From assembly GCA_025458525.1 (NCBI GenBank), contig JALOSF010000010.1:1-45159 (forward strand): 45,159 bases of DNA, in the 5' to 3' direction. Both the position numbers and the translations under genes were made by a program. Positions 30,332 to 39,757 of this stretch are shown here, in pieces. Every line of letters starts with the position of its first letter. Within the stretch, counting starts at the first letter, position 1. The DNA comes from Cypionkella sp. Lineage in GTDB: Bacteria; Pseudomonadota; Alphaproteobacteria; Rhodobacterales; Rhodobacteraceae. The notes beneath the pieces were generated by a model, which was not told where the DNA came from, made no database searches, and worked only from the letters and a program-made list of their open reading frames with translations.

Positions 30332-31981
30332 CTAGCGCTGCGCCGTGCGCCAGTTCGGGCTGATCGCGGGACCAAGGTTCATCGGCGCAAGCGGCGTGCG
30401 GCCGAGGATGTGGTCGGCGGCCTTTTCGCCCACCATGATCGACGGCGCATTCAGGTTGCCATTGGTGACTTGTGGAAAGACCGAACTGTCCGCCAGACGC
30501 AGGCCATCGACCCCGATCACCCGACATTCCGGGTCCACCACCGCCATCGGGTCGGACCGGCGACCCATCCGCGCCGTGCCGCAAGGGTGATAGGCCGATT
30601 CGACGTGTTCGCGCAGGAAGGCGTCGATTTCATCATCGGTCTGCACATCCGGACCCGGCTGGATTTCGGCCTTTACATAAGGGGCCATCGCGGGCTGCGC
30701 GAAAATCTCGCGCGTCAGGCGGATGGCGGTGCGGAACTCGACCCAATCATCGGGATGCGACATGTAGTTGAAGCGGATCACCGGCGGCGCCCCCGGATCG
30801 GCCGAGCGCAGCGTGACCGACCCGCGCGATTTCGACCGCATCGGGCCGACATGGGCCTGAAACCCGTGACCGCCCGCCGCCACCTTGCCGTCGTAGCGCA
30901 CGGCGATGGGCAGGAAATGATACTGGATGTCAGGGTATTCGATCCCGGCGGCGGAGCGGATGAAGGCGCAGGCCTCGAACTGGTTCGATGCCCCCAGCCC
31001 CTTGCCAGTGAACAGCCATTGCGCCCCGATCAGCGCCTTGCTCCAGACGTTCCAGTGTTTATACAGCGTGATCGGCTGGGCGGCGGCAAACTGGAAATAG
31101 ATTTCCAGATGGTCTTGCAGATTGGCGCCCACCCCGGGGCGGTCGGCCACCAGCGGGATGCCGTGGCGCGCAAGCTCTGCCGCAGGGCCGATGCCCGACA
31201 GCATCAGGATCTTGGGGCTGTTGAGCGAGGAGGCCGAGACAATCACCTCGCGCGCCGCCCGCAGGACGAAAGGCTCCCCCCCCAGATCGACCTCGACCCC
31301 CACGGCGCGGCCATTCTCGATGACCACACGGCGGGCATTGCCGCGCAAAAGGTGCACATTGCCCCCCGCCATCGCGGGCTTGAGATAGGCATTGGCGGCA
31401 GACCAGCGGCGGCCCTTCCAGATCGTCGCCTCCATCGGGCCGAAGCCTTCTTGCGACTCGCCGTTGTAGTCATCGGTCACCGGGTAACCGGCCTGCGCCC
31501 CGGCCTGGATGAAGGCATCGAACAGCGGGTTGTCGCGCGGGCCGCGGGTGATGTGCAGCGGGCCATCGGTGCCGCGATAGGCAGGGCCCGATCCGCCGTG
31601 CGACGTCTCCATCCGGCGGAAATAGGGCAGCACATCGGCATAGGCCCAGCCATCCGCCCCCATCTCGGCCCAGGTGTCGAAATCGCGGGCGTGGCCGCGG
31701 ACATAGACCATGCCGTTGATGCTGCTGGACCCGCCGATCACCTTGCCGCGCGGGGTCGCCAGCCGCCGCCCGCCCAAATGCGGCTCGGGTTCCGAGTGCA
31801 GGCCCCAGTCGTAAATCCCCATGTTCATCGGGTATGACAGCGCAGCGGGCATCTGGATGAAGGGCCCGGCATCGGACCCGCCCGCCTCGATCAAGGTGAC
31901 GCGCCGCCCAGCCTCGGCCAGCCGATAAGCAATGGCGCAACCGGCGGAGCCCGCCCCGATGATGATGTAATCCGCGTGCAT
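30332..31981 (-). CDS. betA: Choline dehydrogenase (GMC flavoprotein)
   Basis: A 549-residue GMC oxidoreductase of normal BetA length. The N-terminal FAD-binding motif is GAGSAG (9-14), followed by LIEAGG. The GMC signatures are [19 protein letters not shown] and [15 protein letters not shown]. The active-site histidine lies in [11 protein letters not shown] near residue 465. It oxidises choline to betaine aldehyde and can usually carry out the second step. It lies 21 bp downstream of betB. Together with the choline importer on the other strand it makes the osmoprotectant glycine betaine or feeds choline into catabolism. Confidence 0.93.
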   Translation of the reverse strand: MHADYIIIGAGSAGCAIAYRLAEAGRRVTLIEAGGSDAGPFIQMPAALSYPMNMGIYDWGLHSEPEPHLGGRRLATPRGKVIGGSSSINGMVYVRGHARDFDTWAEMGADGWAYADVLPYFRRMETSHGGSGPAYRGTDGPLHITRGPRDNPLFDAFIQAGAQAGYPVTDDYNGESQEGFGPMEATIWKGRRWSAANAYLKPAMAGGNVHLLRGNARRVVIENGRAVGVEVDLGGEPFVLRAAREVIVSASSLNSPKILMLSGIGPAAELARHGIPLVADRPGVGANLQDHLEIYFQFAAAQPITLYKHWNVWSKALIGAQWLFTGKGLGASNQFEACAFIRSAAGIEYPDIQYHFLPIAVRYDGKVAAGGHGFQAHVGPMRSKSRGSVTLRSADPGAPPVIRFNYMSHPDDWVEFRTAIRLTREIFAQPAMAPYVKAEIQPGPDVQTDDEIDAFLREHVESAYHPCGTARMGRRSDPMAVVDPECRVIGVDGLRLADSSVFPQVTNGNLNAPSIMVGEKAADHILGRTPLAPMNLGPAISPNWRTAQR

Positions 31982-32002
31982 GGTATTGACTTTGCAAGGG
32001 TT

Positions 32003-33454
32003 TCAGTAGGGCGCGTCCACAGGGCCCATGCCCACATAGACCGATTTGACCTGGGTATAGTGCTGCACCGCCGCATGGCCGTTTTCGCGCCCCACGCCCG
32101 ATGCCTTGACGCCGCCGAAGGGCGCCTCGACCGGGGTCAGGTTATAGGCGTTGATCCAGCAGGTGCCGGCCTGCAATCGCCCGATCACCCGATGTGCGCG
32201 CGCAAGGTCGGCGGTGAAGACCCCGGCGGCAAGGCCGAATTCGGTGGCATTGGCGCGGGCGATCACCTCGTCCTCAGTCTCGAAATCAAGGACCGCCATG
32301 ACCGGGCCGAACACTTCTTCACGCGCAATCGTCATGTGATCGGTGACATCGGCAAAGACCGTGGGCTGGACGAAATACCCGCTTGCCTGCGCGCGCGCGC
32401 CTCCGGTGACCAGCCGCGCGCCCTCGGCCCGGGCGGTGTCGATATAGCCCATGACCTTGGTCAGCTGCACGTCCGACACCAGCGGCCCCATCTGCGTGGC
32501 GTCATCCTGCGGGTCGCCCAGGGTGATGGCTTCGGTGCGGGTCTTGAGACGGGCAAGGAACGCGTCCTTGAGGCCCTTTTGCACGAAAACCCGCGTGCCG
32601 TTTGAACAGACCTGCCCTGCCGAGTAGAAATTGGCCATCAGGGCGGCACCCACGGCATCCTCCAGGCTCGCGTCGTCAAAGATCACCAGCGGGGACTTGC
32701 CGCCCAGCTCCATCGTGACATGGCGCATGCCTTCGGCGGCGGCGGCATAGACGCGGCGGCCCGTCGGCACCGACCCGGTGAGCGAGACCTTGGCCACCCG
32801 CGCGTCAGTGACCAGCGCGCCACCCACTGCGCCGCGCCCCTGCACCACATTGAACAGGCCGGGGGGCAGCCCCGCCGCGATGTAGATCTCGGCCAGTTTC
32901 AGCGCCCCCAGCGGGGTGACTTCAGAGGGTTTGAACACCATCGCATTGCCAAGCGCGAGCGCGGGCGCCGATTTCCAGCAGGCGATCTGGCTGGGGTAAT
33001 TCCAGGCGCCAATGCCGACGCAGACCCCCAAGGGTTCTCGAATCGTATAGACGAAATCGCGGCCAAGGGGGATCGTCTCTCCGGTCACGGTTGGCGCGAG
33101 GCCCGCGAAATATTCCAGCGCATCGGCGCCGCTTGGCCAATCCGCCACGCGGGTTTCCTGAATCGGCTTGCCGGTGTCGAGGGTTTCCAGCTGCGCCAAT
33201 TCCTCGGCCCGCTCGCGGATCAGGTCGGACGCGCGGCGCAAGATGCGGGCGCGGTCCACCGGGCGCATGGCGGCCCAGTCGGCCTGCGCGCGGGCGGCCG
33301 AGGCCAGCGCACGGTCGATCAGTGCGGGCGTTGCCTCATGCAGGCGGGCGATAACCTCGCCGGTCGCGGGATAGATCACCTCGATCATCGCCCCTGCGGG
33401 ATCATCGATATAGGCCCCGTCGATGAAATGGCTGGCGGTTGGCTGCGCTTTCAT
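32003..33454 (-). CDS. betB: Betaine aldehyde dehydrogenase
   Basis: A 483-residue ALDH. The signatures are [19 protein letters not shown] (149-167), the general base Glu249 in MELGGKSP and catalytic Cys283 in [22 protein letters not shown] and CSNGTRVFV are characteristic of BetB rather than of generic ALDHs. It oxidises betaine aldehyde to glycine betaine with NAD(P)+. Its ATG overlaps the betI TGA (ATGA, 33451-33454), so it is translationally coupled to the repressor gene. betA follows. Confidence 0.95.
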   Translation of the reverse strand: MKAQPTASHFIDGAYIDDPAGAMIEVIYPATGEVIARLHEATPALIDRALASAARAQADWAAMRPVDRARILRRASDLIRERAEELAQLETLDTGKPIQETRVADWPSGADALEYFAGLAPTVTGETIPLGRDFVYTIREPLGVCVGIGAWNYPSQIACWKSAPALALGNAMVFKPSEVTPLGALKLAEIYIAAGLPPGLFNVVQGRGAVGGALVTDARVAKVSLTGSVPTGRRVYAAAAEGMRHVTMELGGKSPLVIFDDASLEDAVGAALMANFYSAGQVCSNGTRVFVQKGLKDAFLARLKTRTEAITLGDPQDDATQMGPLVSDVQLTKVMGYIDTARAEGARLVTGGARAQASGYFVQPTVFADVTDHMTIAREEVFGPVMAVLDFETEDEVIARANATEFGLAAGVFTADLARAHRVIGRLQAGTCWINAYNLTPVEAPFGGVKASGVGRENGHAAVQHYTQVKSVYVGMGPVDAPY

Positions 33455-34035
33455 GCGGCATTCCCCGGGAGTTGTGCGTTAAGGTAGTTGAGCGCGGTGT
33501 GCACCGCCGCCACGCCGTCGGGCGGCCCTGACTTCAGCACCTCGCGCAGATAAAGCCCGTCGATAAGCGCGCCCAAGCCATCGGCCAAAGCCCCGGCCCG
33601 TGCGCCCGCCAGGGGGCGCAGGCAGGACATCAGGTTCGACCGCAGGCGCCGCTGGTAAACGGCCAGCAAGCGCCGCGCCTCTGGCACCGTCTGCGCCAGA
33701 ACCCAGAAGTTGAGCCAGGCGCTGACCGCCTCGCGCCGGAAATTGCCGGGGCTGAAACTGGCGCGCAGGATGGCGCGCAGCCGGGCATCCGGCCCTTCGG
33801 CGGCGGCAAGCGCGCCGCGCACCTCGGCACCATAAAGGGTCAGGATATGGCGCATCGCGGCCAGGAACATGTCTTCCTTGGACCCGAAATAATGATGCGC
33901 CAGCGCGGGCGACATGCCGGCGCGGCGCGCGATCTGGCTGACCGTGACGTCAAGCGAGCCAACCCGCCCGATCTCGGTGATCGTGGCTTTGACCAGCGCG
34001 TCCTTTCGGATAGGCTCCATTCCAACTTTGGGCAT
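33451..34035 (-). CDS. betI: TetR-family choline-responsive repressor BetI
   Basis: A 194-residue TetR regulator, the usual BetI length. The HTH is [36 protein letters not shown] (about 30-64), close to BetI of Sinorhizobium and E. coli. The C-terminal domain binds choline. I chose the ATG at 34035 ([14 protein letters not shown]), which matches the family start; a much longer antisense-like frame upstream is spurious. It is first in betI-betB-betA and divergent from choX, with a palindromic operator in the 87-bp gap. It should repress both directions until choline is present. Confidence 0.93.
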   Translation of the reverse strand: MPKVGMEPIRKDALVKATITEIGRVGSLDVTVSQIARRAGMSPALAHHYFGSKEDMFLAAMRHILTLYGAEVRGALAAAEGPDARLRAILRASFSPGNFRREAVSAWLNFWVLAQTVPEARRLLAVYQRRLRSNLMSCLRPLAGARAGALADGLGALIDGLYLREVLKSGPPDGVAAVHTALNYLNAQLPGNAA

Positions 34036-34087
34036 TTCGGGGCGACTTTCAGGATAATCCTTGCCAAACCGAATAAGCGTGAAGTTT

Positions 34088-34101
34088 ATTGACTCGTCAA
34101 T
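34088..34101. promoter_or_regulatory. BetI-type operator between betI and choX
   Basis: ATTGAC-TC-GTCAAT (34088-34101) is a perfect inverted repeat with a 2-bp spacer. It lies 53 nt upstream of betI and 22 nt upstream of choX. It resembles the TTGA/TCAA-type BetI sites known from E. coli and Sinorhizobium. A repressor here would control both divergent units. Confidence 0.7.
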
Positions 34102-34122
34102 CAACAAAAACAGGGAGCCATC

Positions 34123-35043
34123 ATGACCCTTCGTTCCACACTTCTGGCCAGTGCCGTCACCTTTGCCCTTGCGGGCAGCGCGTTTGCCGAAGGCTGCGAC
34201 AAGGTGATCTTCTCGGATGTGGGCTGGACCGACATCACCGCAACCACTGCCACCGCGTCGCTGGTGTTGCAGGCGCTGGGGTATGAGACGGAAACCAAGC
34301 TCTTGTCCGTGCCTGTCACCTATACCGGGCTGGCCGAGGGCGACATCGACGTGTTCCTTGGCAACTGGATGCCGACGATGGAAGGCGACATCGCCGCCTA
34401 TCGCGAGGCAGGCACGGTCGAGACGATTGCCGAAAACCTGACCGGCACGAAATACACGCTGGCCACGAATGCCGCAGGCGCGGCCCTGGGGATCAAGACC
34501 TTTGCCGATATCGTGGCCCACAAGGATGCTCTGGAAGGCAAGATCTATGGCATCGAGCCGGGCAATGACGGCAACCGGCTGATTCTGGAACGGATCGCCG
34601 CCGATGACTTTGGCCTGTCGGCGATGGAACTGGTGGAAAGCAGCGAACAAGGCATGTTGTCGCAAGCCATGCGTCTGGATCAGCAGGGCAAGCCGGTGGT
34701 GTTTCTTGGCTGGGAACCGCACCCGATGAATGCCGCGATGGAGTTGACCTATCTGACCGGCGGCGAGGAATGGTTCGGCGCCGAAGGATCGGTGTTCACC
34801 AACACCCGCAAGGGCTTTGTCGCGGAATGCCCGAACACCGGCAAGCTGTTGCAGAACATGAAATTCTCGCTCGAGATGGAGAACGAGATCATGGGGGCCA
34901 TCCTGAACGATGGCACGGATGCCACCGTCGCGGCCAAGACATGGCTGGCGGCCAATCCCGGCGCATGGGAACCCTGGCTGGATGGCGTGACAACCAAGGA
35001 TGGCGGCGACGCCAAGGCCGCGGTTGCCGCCGCCCTGCAATAA
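34123..35043 (+). CDS. choX: Choline ABC transporter, periplasmic binding protein
   Basis: A 306-residue binding protein with signal peptide MTLRSTLLASAVTFALAGSAFA. Four residues that would form the choline aromatic box are Trp35 (SDVGWTD), Trp82 (LGNWMPT), Tyr111 (TKYTLA) and Trp197 (LGWEPHP). They are spaced exactly as W43, W90, Y119 and W205 recalled for Sinorhizobium meliloti ChoX, with a constant offset of 8. This strongly supports choline, not glycine betaine, as the ligand. AGGGAG lies 5 nt before the ATG. It is first in choXWV. Confidence 0.96.
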   Translation: MTLRSTLLASAVTFALAGSAFAEGCDKVIFSDVGWTDITATTATASLVLQALGYETETKLLSVPVTYTGLAEGDIDVFLGNWMPTMEGDIAAYREAGTVETIAENLTGTKYTLATNAAGAALGIKTFADIVAHKDALEGKIYGIEPGNDGNRLILERIAADDFGLSAMELVESSEQGMLSQAMRLDQQGKPVVFLGWEPHPMNAAMELTYLTGGEEWFGAEGSVFTNTRKGFVAECPNTGKLLQNMKFSLEMENEIMGAILNDGTDATVAAKTWLAANPGAWEPWLDGVTTKDGGDAKAAVAAALQ

Positions 35044-35118
35044 GGATGGCGGCGGGGCCGGGGCAGGTTCCCGGCCCCCTGCCGGACAGTCGTGAACAGA
35101 TGAACAGGCACGGTGCGG

Positions 35119-35955
35119 ATGGATTGGCTGACTGACCACAAGATCCCGGTGGGGCGCGCGGCCAAGGCGGTGTTCGACTGGATGAATGCAAACCTCGCCG
35201 GTGTGTTCGAGACGATTGCCACCGTGATGGAAACGATGATCGAAGCGATCCTGTGGTGCCTGACAGCGCCACATCCGCTGGTGATCGTGGCGGCCTTTGT
35301 CGCGCTGACCTATTGGCTGCAAAGGCGTTGGACCGTCGCGCTTGGGGTTTTGGCCGGCTTTCTGTTCATCCTCAATCAGGGCTACTGGACCCCGACGATG
35401 GAAAGCCTGACGCTGATCCTGTCGGCCTGTGTGGTCTGCATGGGGCTGGGGGTGCCGATCGGAATCGCGGCGGCGCATCGGCCCCGGCTTTATGCGACCC
35501 TTTCGCCCGTGCTGGATCTGATGCAGACGCTGCCGACCTTTGTCTATCTCATTCCGGCGATCGTTTTCTTTGGTCTGGGCATGGTGCCGGGGCTGATTGC
35601 CACGGTGATCTTTGTGCTGCCCGCCCCGATCCGGCTGACGCATCTGGGGGTCAGTTCGACCCCGACGGCGCTGCTGGAGGCGGCAACGGCCTTTGGCGCC
35701 ACGCCGCGCCAGCGGCTGTGGAAGGTGGAACTGCCCTATGCGCTGCCGCAAATCATGGCGGGGCTGAACCAGACGATCATGCTGTCGCTGTCGATGGTGG
35801 TGATTGCGGCGCTGGTCGGGGCCAACGGGCTTGGCGTGCCGGTGGTGCGCGCCCTCAACAGCGTGAACTCGGCACTGGGGTTTGAATCGGGTTTCATCAT
35901 CGTCGTGGTGGCGATCATGCTTGACCGCATGTTGCGGCTGGGGGTGCGCAAATGA
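35119..35955 (+). CDS. choW: Choline ABC transporter permease
   Basis: A 278-residue permease of the ProW type with six or seven hydrophobic segments. The coupling-loop region is EAATAFGATPRQRLWKVELP (about 194-213). I chose the ATG at 35119 (MDWLTDHKIP), which matches known ChoW starts; a GTG two codons earlier (35113) is also possible. It overlaps choV by 4 bp (ATGA, 35952-35955). It forms the homodimeric channel of the ChoXWV importer. Confidence 0.94.
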   Translation: MDWLTDHKIPVGRAAKAVFDWMNANLAGVFETIATVMETMIEAILWCLTAPHPLVIVAAFVALTYWLQRRWTVALGVLAGFLFILNQGYWTPTMESLTLILSACVVCMGLGVPIGIAAAHRPRLYATLSPVLDLMQTLPTFVYLIPAIVFFGLGMVPGLIATVIFVLPAPIRLTHLGVSSTPTALLEAATAFGATPRQRLWKVELPYALPQIMAGLNQTIMLSLSMVVIAALVGANGLGVPVVRALNSVNSALGFESGFIIVVVAIMLDRMLRLGVRK

Positions 35956-37010
35956 CCCGGACCACCGATCCAAGGCAGACAGCCGACCTGGCCGTGCGCT
36001 TCGACAGGGTAAACATCGTGTTCGGAGATCAGCCGGAACGGGCCCTGCCCCTTATGGACGCGGGCCAAAGCCGGGGCGAGATCCAGAAATCGACCGGGCA
36101 GGTTCTGGGCGTGCATGAGTGCAGCCTTGACGTGGCGACGGGCGAAATTCTGGTGCTCATGGGCCTATCGGGCTCAGGCAAATCAACGCTTCTGCGCGCG
36201 GTCAACGGCCTGAACCCGGTGTGCCGGGGGGCCGTGCATGTGTGCGATGGCAATGGGCTGATTGATGTGACCCATGCCGATGCCGCGACCTTGCGCCGCA
36301 TCCGCCTGACCCGCGTGGCGATGGTGTTCCAGCAGTTTGGCCTGCTGCCCTGGCGGACGGTGCGCGAAAATGTGGGGCTGGGGCTGGAATTGGGCGGGAT
36401 GCCGGTGGCCGAGCGGCGCGCACGGGTGGACATGCAGTTGGAACTGGTCAACCTGACGCAATGGGCCGATCGCCGCGTGGGCGATCTGTCGGGCGGGATG
36501 CAGCAACGGGTCGGGCTGGCCCGCGCCTTTGCCACCGAGGCGCCGATCCTGTTGATGGACGAGCCGTTTTCGGCGCTGGACCCGCTGATCCGGGCGAAAT
36601 TGCAGGACGAACTTCTGGACCTGCAATCCACGCTGAAGCGCACGATCATCTTTGTCAGCCACGATCTGGACGAGGCGTTCAAGATCGGCAACCGCATCGC
36701 GCTGATGGAAGGCGGGCGGATCGTGCAATGCGGCACGGCGCGGCAGATCATCGCCAATCCGGTCAACGACTATGTGCAGGATTTCGTGGCCCACATGAAC
36801 CCGCTGTCGGTGCTGACCGCCCGCGATGTGATGGTTCCGGGCGAGACGAGCGCCGCTCAGGCGGTAGAGGCGGAAACCCCGGTGCGCGACATCATGGCGA
36901 TGATCCGTGACGGGGCCGGAGAGATCGCTGTCACAGAGCATGGCGCCCGCATCGGGGTGCTGCGCGCGGGGGCACTGATGGGGCGGCTGATCAACCCGCG
37001 CACGGGCTGA
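35952..37010 (+). CDS. choV: Choline ABC transporter ATP-binding protein
   Basis: A 352-residue ProV-type ATPase. Walker A is GLSGSGKST, the Q-loop is in VFQQFGLLPW, the signature is LSGGMQQRVGLARA and Walker B is ILLMDEPFSALD. As in other ChoV proteins, an N-terminal extension of about 55 residues precedes the first strand. The C-terminal tail (about 280-352: VRDIMAMIRDGAGEIAV) is a degenerate CBS-like region; in related transporters CBS modules sense ionic strength. It ends only 14 bp before the convergent topA stop. Confidence 0.94.
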   Translation: MTRTTDPRQTADLAVRFDRVNIVFGDQPERALPLMDAGQSRGEIQKSTGQVLGVHECSLDVATGEILVLMGLSGSGKSTLLRAVNGLNPVCRGAVHVCDGNGLIDVTHADAATLRRIRLTRVAMVFQQFGLLPWRTVRENVGLGLELGGMPVAERRARVDMQLELVNLTQWADRRVGDLSGGMQQRVGLARAFATEAPILLMDEPFSALDPLIRAKLQDELLDLQSTLKRTIIFVSHDLDEAFKIGNRIALMEGGRIVQCGTARQIIANPVNDYVQDFVAHMNPLSVLTARDVMVPGETSAAQAVEAETPVRDIMAMIRDGAGEIAVTEHGARIGVLRAGALMGRLINPRTG

Positions 37011-37024
37011 TCACGCCGAAACGG

Positions 37025-39649
37025 TCACTCGGCGGCCTTGGCGGGCGCCTTTTTTGCTGCGGGCTTCTTGGCCGCGGGCTTTTTGGCCACCGCATCCTTG
37101 GCCTTGGCCGTCTTGGGCGCGGGCTTGGCCGCCTTCTCTGCCGCAGGTTTGGCTTTTTTCGCAGCGGGCTTTTTCTTGCCCGGCGATTTTGCCAGCTTTT
37201 CTGCGATCAGTTCCAGCGCCTGATCGATGTTGATCTCCTCGGGGCGGATTTCCTTGGGAATAGTCGCATTGACCTTTTCCCATTTGATATAGGGGCCATA
37301 GCGCCCCGGCATCACCGTGATTGCCCCGCCTTCGGGATGATCGCCCAAGGCCTTGATCGGCTCTGCCGGGGCTGTCGCGCCACGGCCACGGCTGGCCTTT
37401 TGCGCCAACACCTCCATCGCGCGGTTCATGCCGATGGTGAACACCTCGTCCACATCCGGGATATTGGCATAGGTGGTGTTGTGCCTGACATAGGGGCCAT
37501 AGCGGCCGATCGCGGCCTCGACCGGCTGGCCATCCTCGGGGTGGGCCCCGATGATGCGCGGCAGCGACAGCAAATCCAACGCGCGTTCCAATGTCAGGCT
37601 GTCGGCAGACCAGCCCTTTGGCAGGCTGGCGCGGTCGGGCTTTGGCTGGTCCTCGGTCGCCTCCCCGCGCTGCACATAGGGGCCAAAGCGCCCGGCGCGC
37701 AGGCTGATCGGCTGGCCATCGGCATCCTCGCCCAGAATACGGCCGTCTGCCCCGCTTGCATCCTCGCCGCCCGAAATCGGACGGGTATAGCGACATTCGG
37801 GATAATTGCCGCAGCCGATGAAGGCCGACCCCGAACGCGCCGTCTTCAGATGCAGCCGGCCGGTGCCGCAGGTGGGGCAGGACCGCGGATCCGACCCATC
37901 GGCGCGCAGCGGGTAAAGATGCGGCGCCAGGAACTCATCGATCCGTTCCAGCACCTCACCGATGCGCAGATCGGCGGTCTCTGCCACGGCGGCGGAAAAG
38001 TCGCGCCAGAATCGCGCCAGCACATCCTTGTAATCGCGCGTCCCGGCTGACACGTCGTCCAGTTCGTTTTCCAGATCGGCGGTGAAGTCATATTCCACAT
38101 ATTTGCGGAAATAATTGGTCAGGAAAGCCGTCACCAGCCGCCCCTTGTCCTCGGGGATCAGGCGGTTCTTGTCCTTGCGCACATATTCGCGGTCCTGAAT
38201 GGTGGACAGGACCGAGGCATAGGTGGACGGGCGGCCGATGCCAAGCTCCTCCATCCGCTTGACAAGGGTCGCCTCGGTATAGCGCGGGGGGGGCTGGGTG
38301 AAATGCTGCTCGGGCGCGACGCGACGCTTTTCCGCCGGTTCGCCCTGCATGATCTGCGGCAGGCGGCCGCCTTCCTCATCCTCGTCGTCGCGGCCTTCGT
38401 CATAGACCTTCAGAAAGCCGTCGAACTGCACGACCTGCCCCGTCGCGCGCAGCACGATCTGGCCATCGGCGCTGCCCACATCGACCGTGGTGCGTTCCAG
38501 CCGCGCGGCGGCCATCTGGCTTGCGATCGTGCGCTTCCAGATCAGGTCATAGAGATTGGCCTGATCCTTTTCCGCAAGACGCAGCTTTTCGGGGGCCGCG
38601 GCCATATCGGTCGGGCGGATACATTCATGCGCCTCTTGCGCATTCTTGGCCTTGTTCTTGTAGATGCGGGGCTGGTCGGGCACATAAGCCGCGCCGAAGC
38701 GGTCCTTGATCGCATCGCGCGCCTGCGCCACGGCCTCGGGCGCCATGTCGATGCCATCGGTCCGCATATAGGTGATATGCCCCGCCTCATACAGGCGCTG
38801 CGCCGCGTTCATGCACTGCTTGGCGCCCATGCCGAACTTGCGGCTGGCCTCTTGTTGCAGGGTCGAGGTCATGAAGGGCGGATAGGGGTTGCGGGTGGCG
38901 GGCTTCGCCTCCACCGACAGCACGGTCAAGGTGCGCGAAGTGACAGCCTGCACCGCCAATTCGGCGGCTTCTGCCGTCGGAATGTCGAATTTGTCCAGTT
39001 TCTTGCCGCCAAGGACCGTCAGCCGCGTCTCATAGTCTTGCCCGCGCGGGGTGGTCAGAACTGCCCCGACCGTCCAGTATTCGCGGGCGCGAAACGCCTC
39101 GATCTCCATCTCGCGCTCAACGATCAGGCGCAGGCAGACCGATTGCACCCGGCCCGCCGATTTCGACCCCGGCAGCTTGCGCCACAGGACAGGCGACAGG
39201 GTAAAGCCGACCAGATAGTCCAGCGCGCGGCGGGCAAGATAAGCCTCGACCAGCGGGGTGTCGATCTCGCGCGGGTTCTTCATCGCCTGCGTCACCGCAT
39301 CCTTGGTGATGGCGTTGAAGGTCACGCGGGCGACCGTCTTGCCTTTCTTCAGGCTGCCCGCCAGCGCCTCGCGCAAGTGCCAGCTGATCGCCTCGCCCTC
39401 CCGGTCGGGGTCGGTGGCAAGGATCAGGGTGTCATCGGTCTTGAGCGCCTCGGTGATGGCGCGAATGTGCTTTTTCGACTCCGCCGCCACCTCCCATGTC
39501 ATGGCGAAATCGTGTTCGGTATCGACCGAACCATCCTTTGGCGGCAGATCGCGCACATGGCCGTAAGAGGCAAGAACGGTGAAGTCAGAGCCCAGATATT
39601 TGTTGATTGTCTTGGCCTTGGCAGGAGACTCTACAACGACGACGGCCAT
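37025..39649 (-). CDS. topA: DNA topoisomerase I
   Basis: An 874-residue type IA topoisomerase. The Toprim domain has Glu7 (VVVESPAKA) and Asp80-x-Asp82-x-Glu84 (ATDPDREGE). The catalytic tyrosine is Tyr294 in ITYMRTDG. A C-terminal zinc ribbon has CPTC...GCGNYPEC (about 610-640), followed by topoisomerase C-terminal repeats with GRFGPYV, GRYGPYV and GRYGPYIKW. The last ~55 residues are a low-complexity Lys/Ala tail (PAAKK-type repeats), common in alphaproteobacteria. It relaxes negative supercoils. I chose the ATG at 39649 because it starts the conserved MAVVVVESPAKAKTI. dprA lies immediately upstream on the same strand. Confidence 0.96.
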   Translation of the reverse strand: MAVVVVESPAKAKTINKYLGSDFTVLASYGHVRDLPPKDGSVDTEHDFAMTWEVAAESKKHIRAITEALKTDDTLILATDPDREGEAISWHLREALAGSLKKGKTVARVTFNAITKDAVTQAMKNPREIDTPLVEAYLARRALDYLVGFTLSPVLWRKLPGSKSAGRVQSVCLRLIVEREMEIEAFRAREYWTVGAVLTTPRGQDYETRLTVLGGKKLDKFDIPTAEAAELAVQAVTSRTLTVLSVEAKPATRNPYPPFMTSTLQQEASRKFGMGAKQCMNAAQRLYEAGHITYMRTDGIDMAPEAVAQARDAIKDRFGAAYVPDQPRIYKNKAKNAQEAHECIRPTDMAAAPEKLRLAEKDQANLYDLIWKRTIASQMAAARLERTTVDVGSADGQIVLRATGQVVQFDGFLKVYDEGRDDEDEEGGRLPQIMQGEPAEKRRVAPEQHFTQPPPRYTEATLVKRMEELGIGRPSTYASVLSTIQDREYVRKDKNRLIPEDKGRLVTAFLTNYFRKYVEYDFTADLENELDDVSAGTRDYKDVLARFWRDFSAAVAETADLRIGEVLERIDEFLAPHLYPLRADGSDPRSCPTCGTGRLHLKTARSGSAFIGCGNYPECRYTRPISGGEDASGADGRILGEDADGQPISLRAGRFGPYVQRGEATEDQPKPDRASLPKGWSADSLTLERALDLLSLPRIIGAHPEDGQPVEAAIGRYGPYVRHNTTYANIPDVDEVFTIGMNRAMEVLAQKASRGRGATAPAEPIKALGDHPEGGAITVMPGRYGPYIKWEKVNATIPKEIRPEEINIDQALELIAEKLAKSPGKKKPAAKKAKPAAEKAAKPAPKTAKAKDAVAKKPAAKKPAAKKAPAKAAE

Positions 39650-39727
39650 GAAATACCCTTTTTGCGCGAAAGCCCCGAGAGGCGCGGCAAGATGTGGGCG
39701 AAGTGCGGCCAATGTCAATGCACCAAA

Positions 39728-39748
39728 CGGCCCGGCCTGCCCGGGCCG
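39728..39748 (-). terminator. GC-rich hairpin downstream of dprA
   Basis: CGGCCCGG (39728-39735)-N5-CCGGGCCG (39741-39748) is a perfect 8-bp stem about 10 nt after the dprA stop on the minus strand. It is followed by only three T residues, so it is a weak intrinsic terminator at best. Confidence 0.45.
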
Positions 39749-39757
39749 CGCATCGGA

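Noticed and set aside
33451-35973. Minus-strand open frame of 840 codons across choX-choW
   Set aside because: Only its last 194 codons (BetI) look like protein. The rest is His/Arg/Gln-rich shadow opposite well-supported choX and choW.
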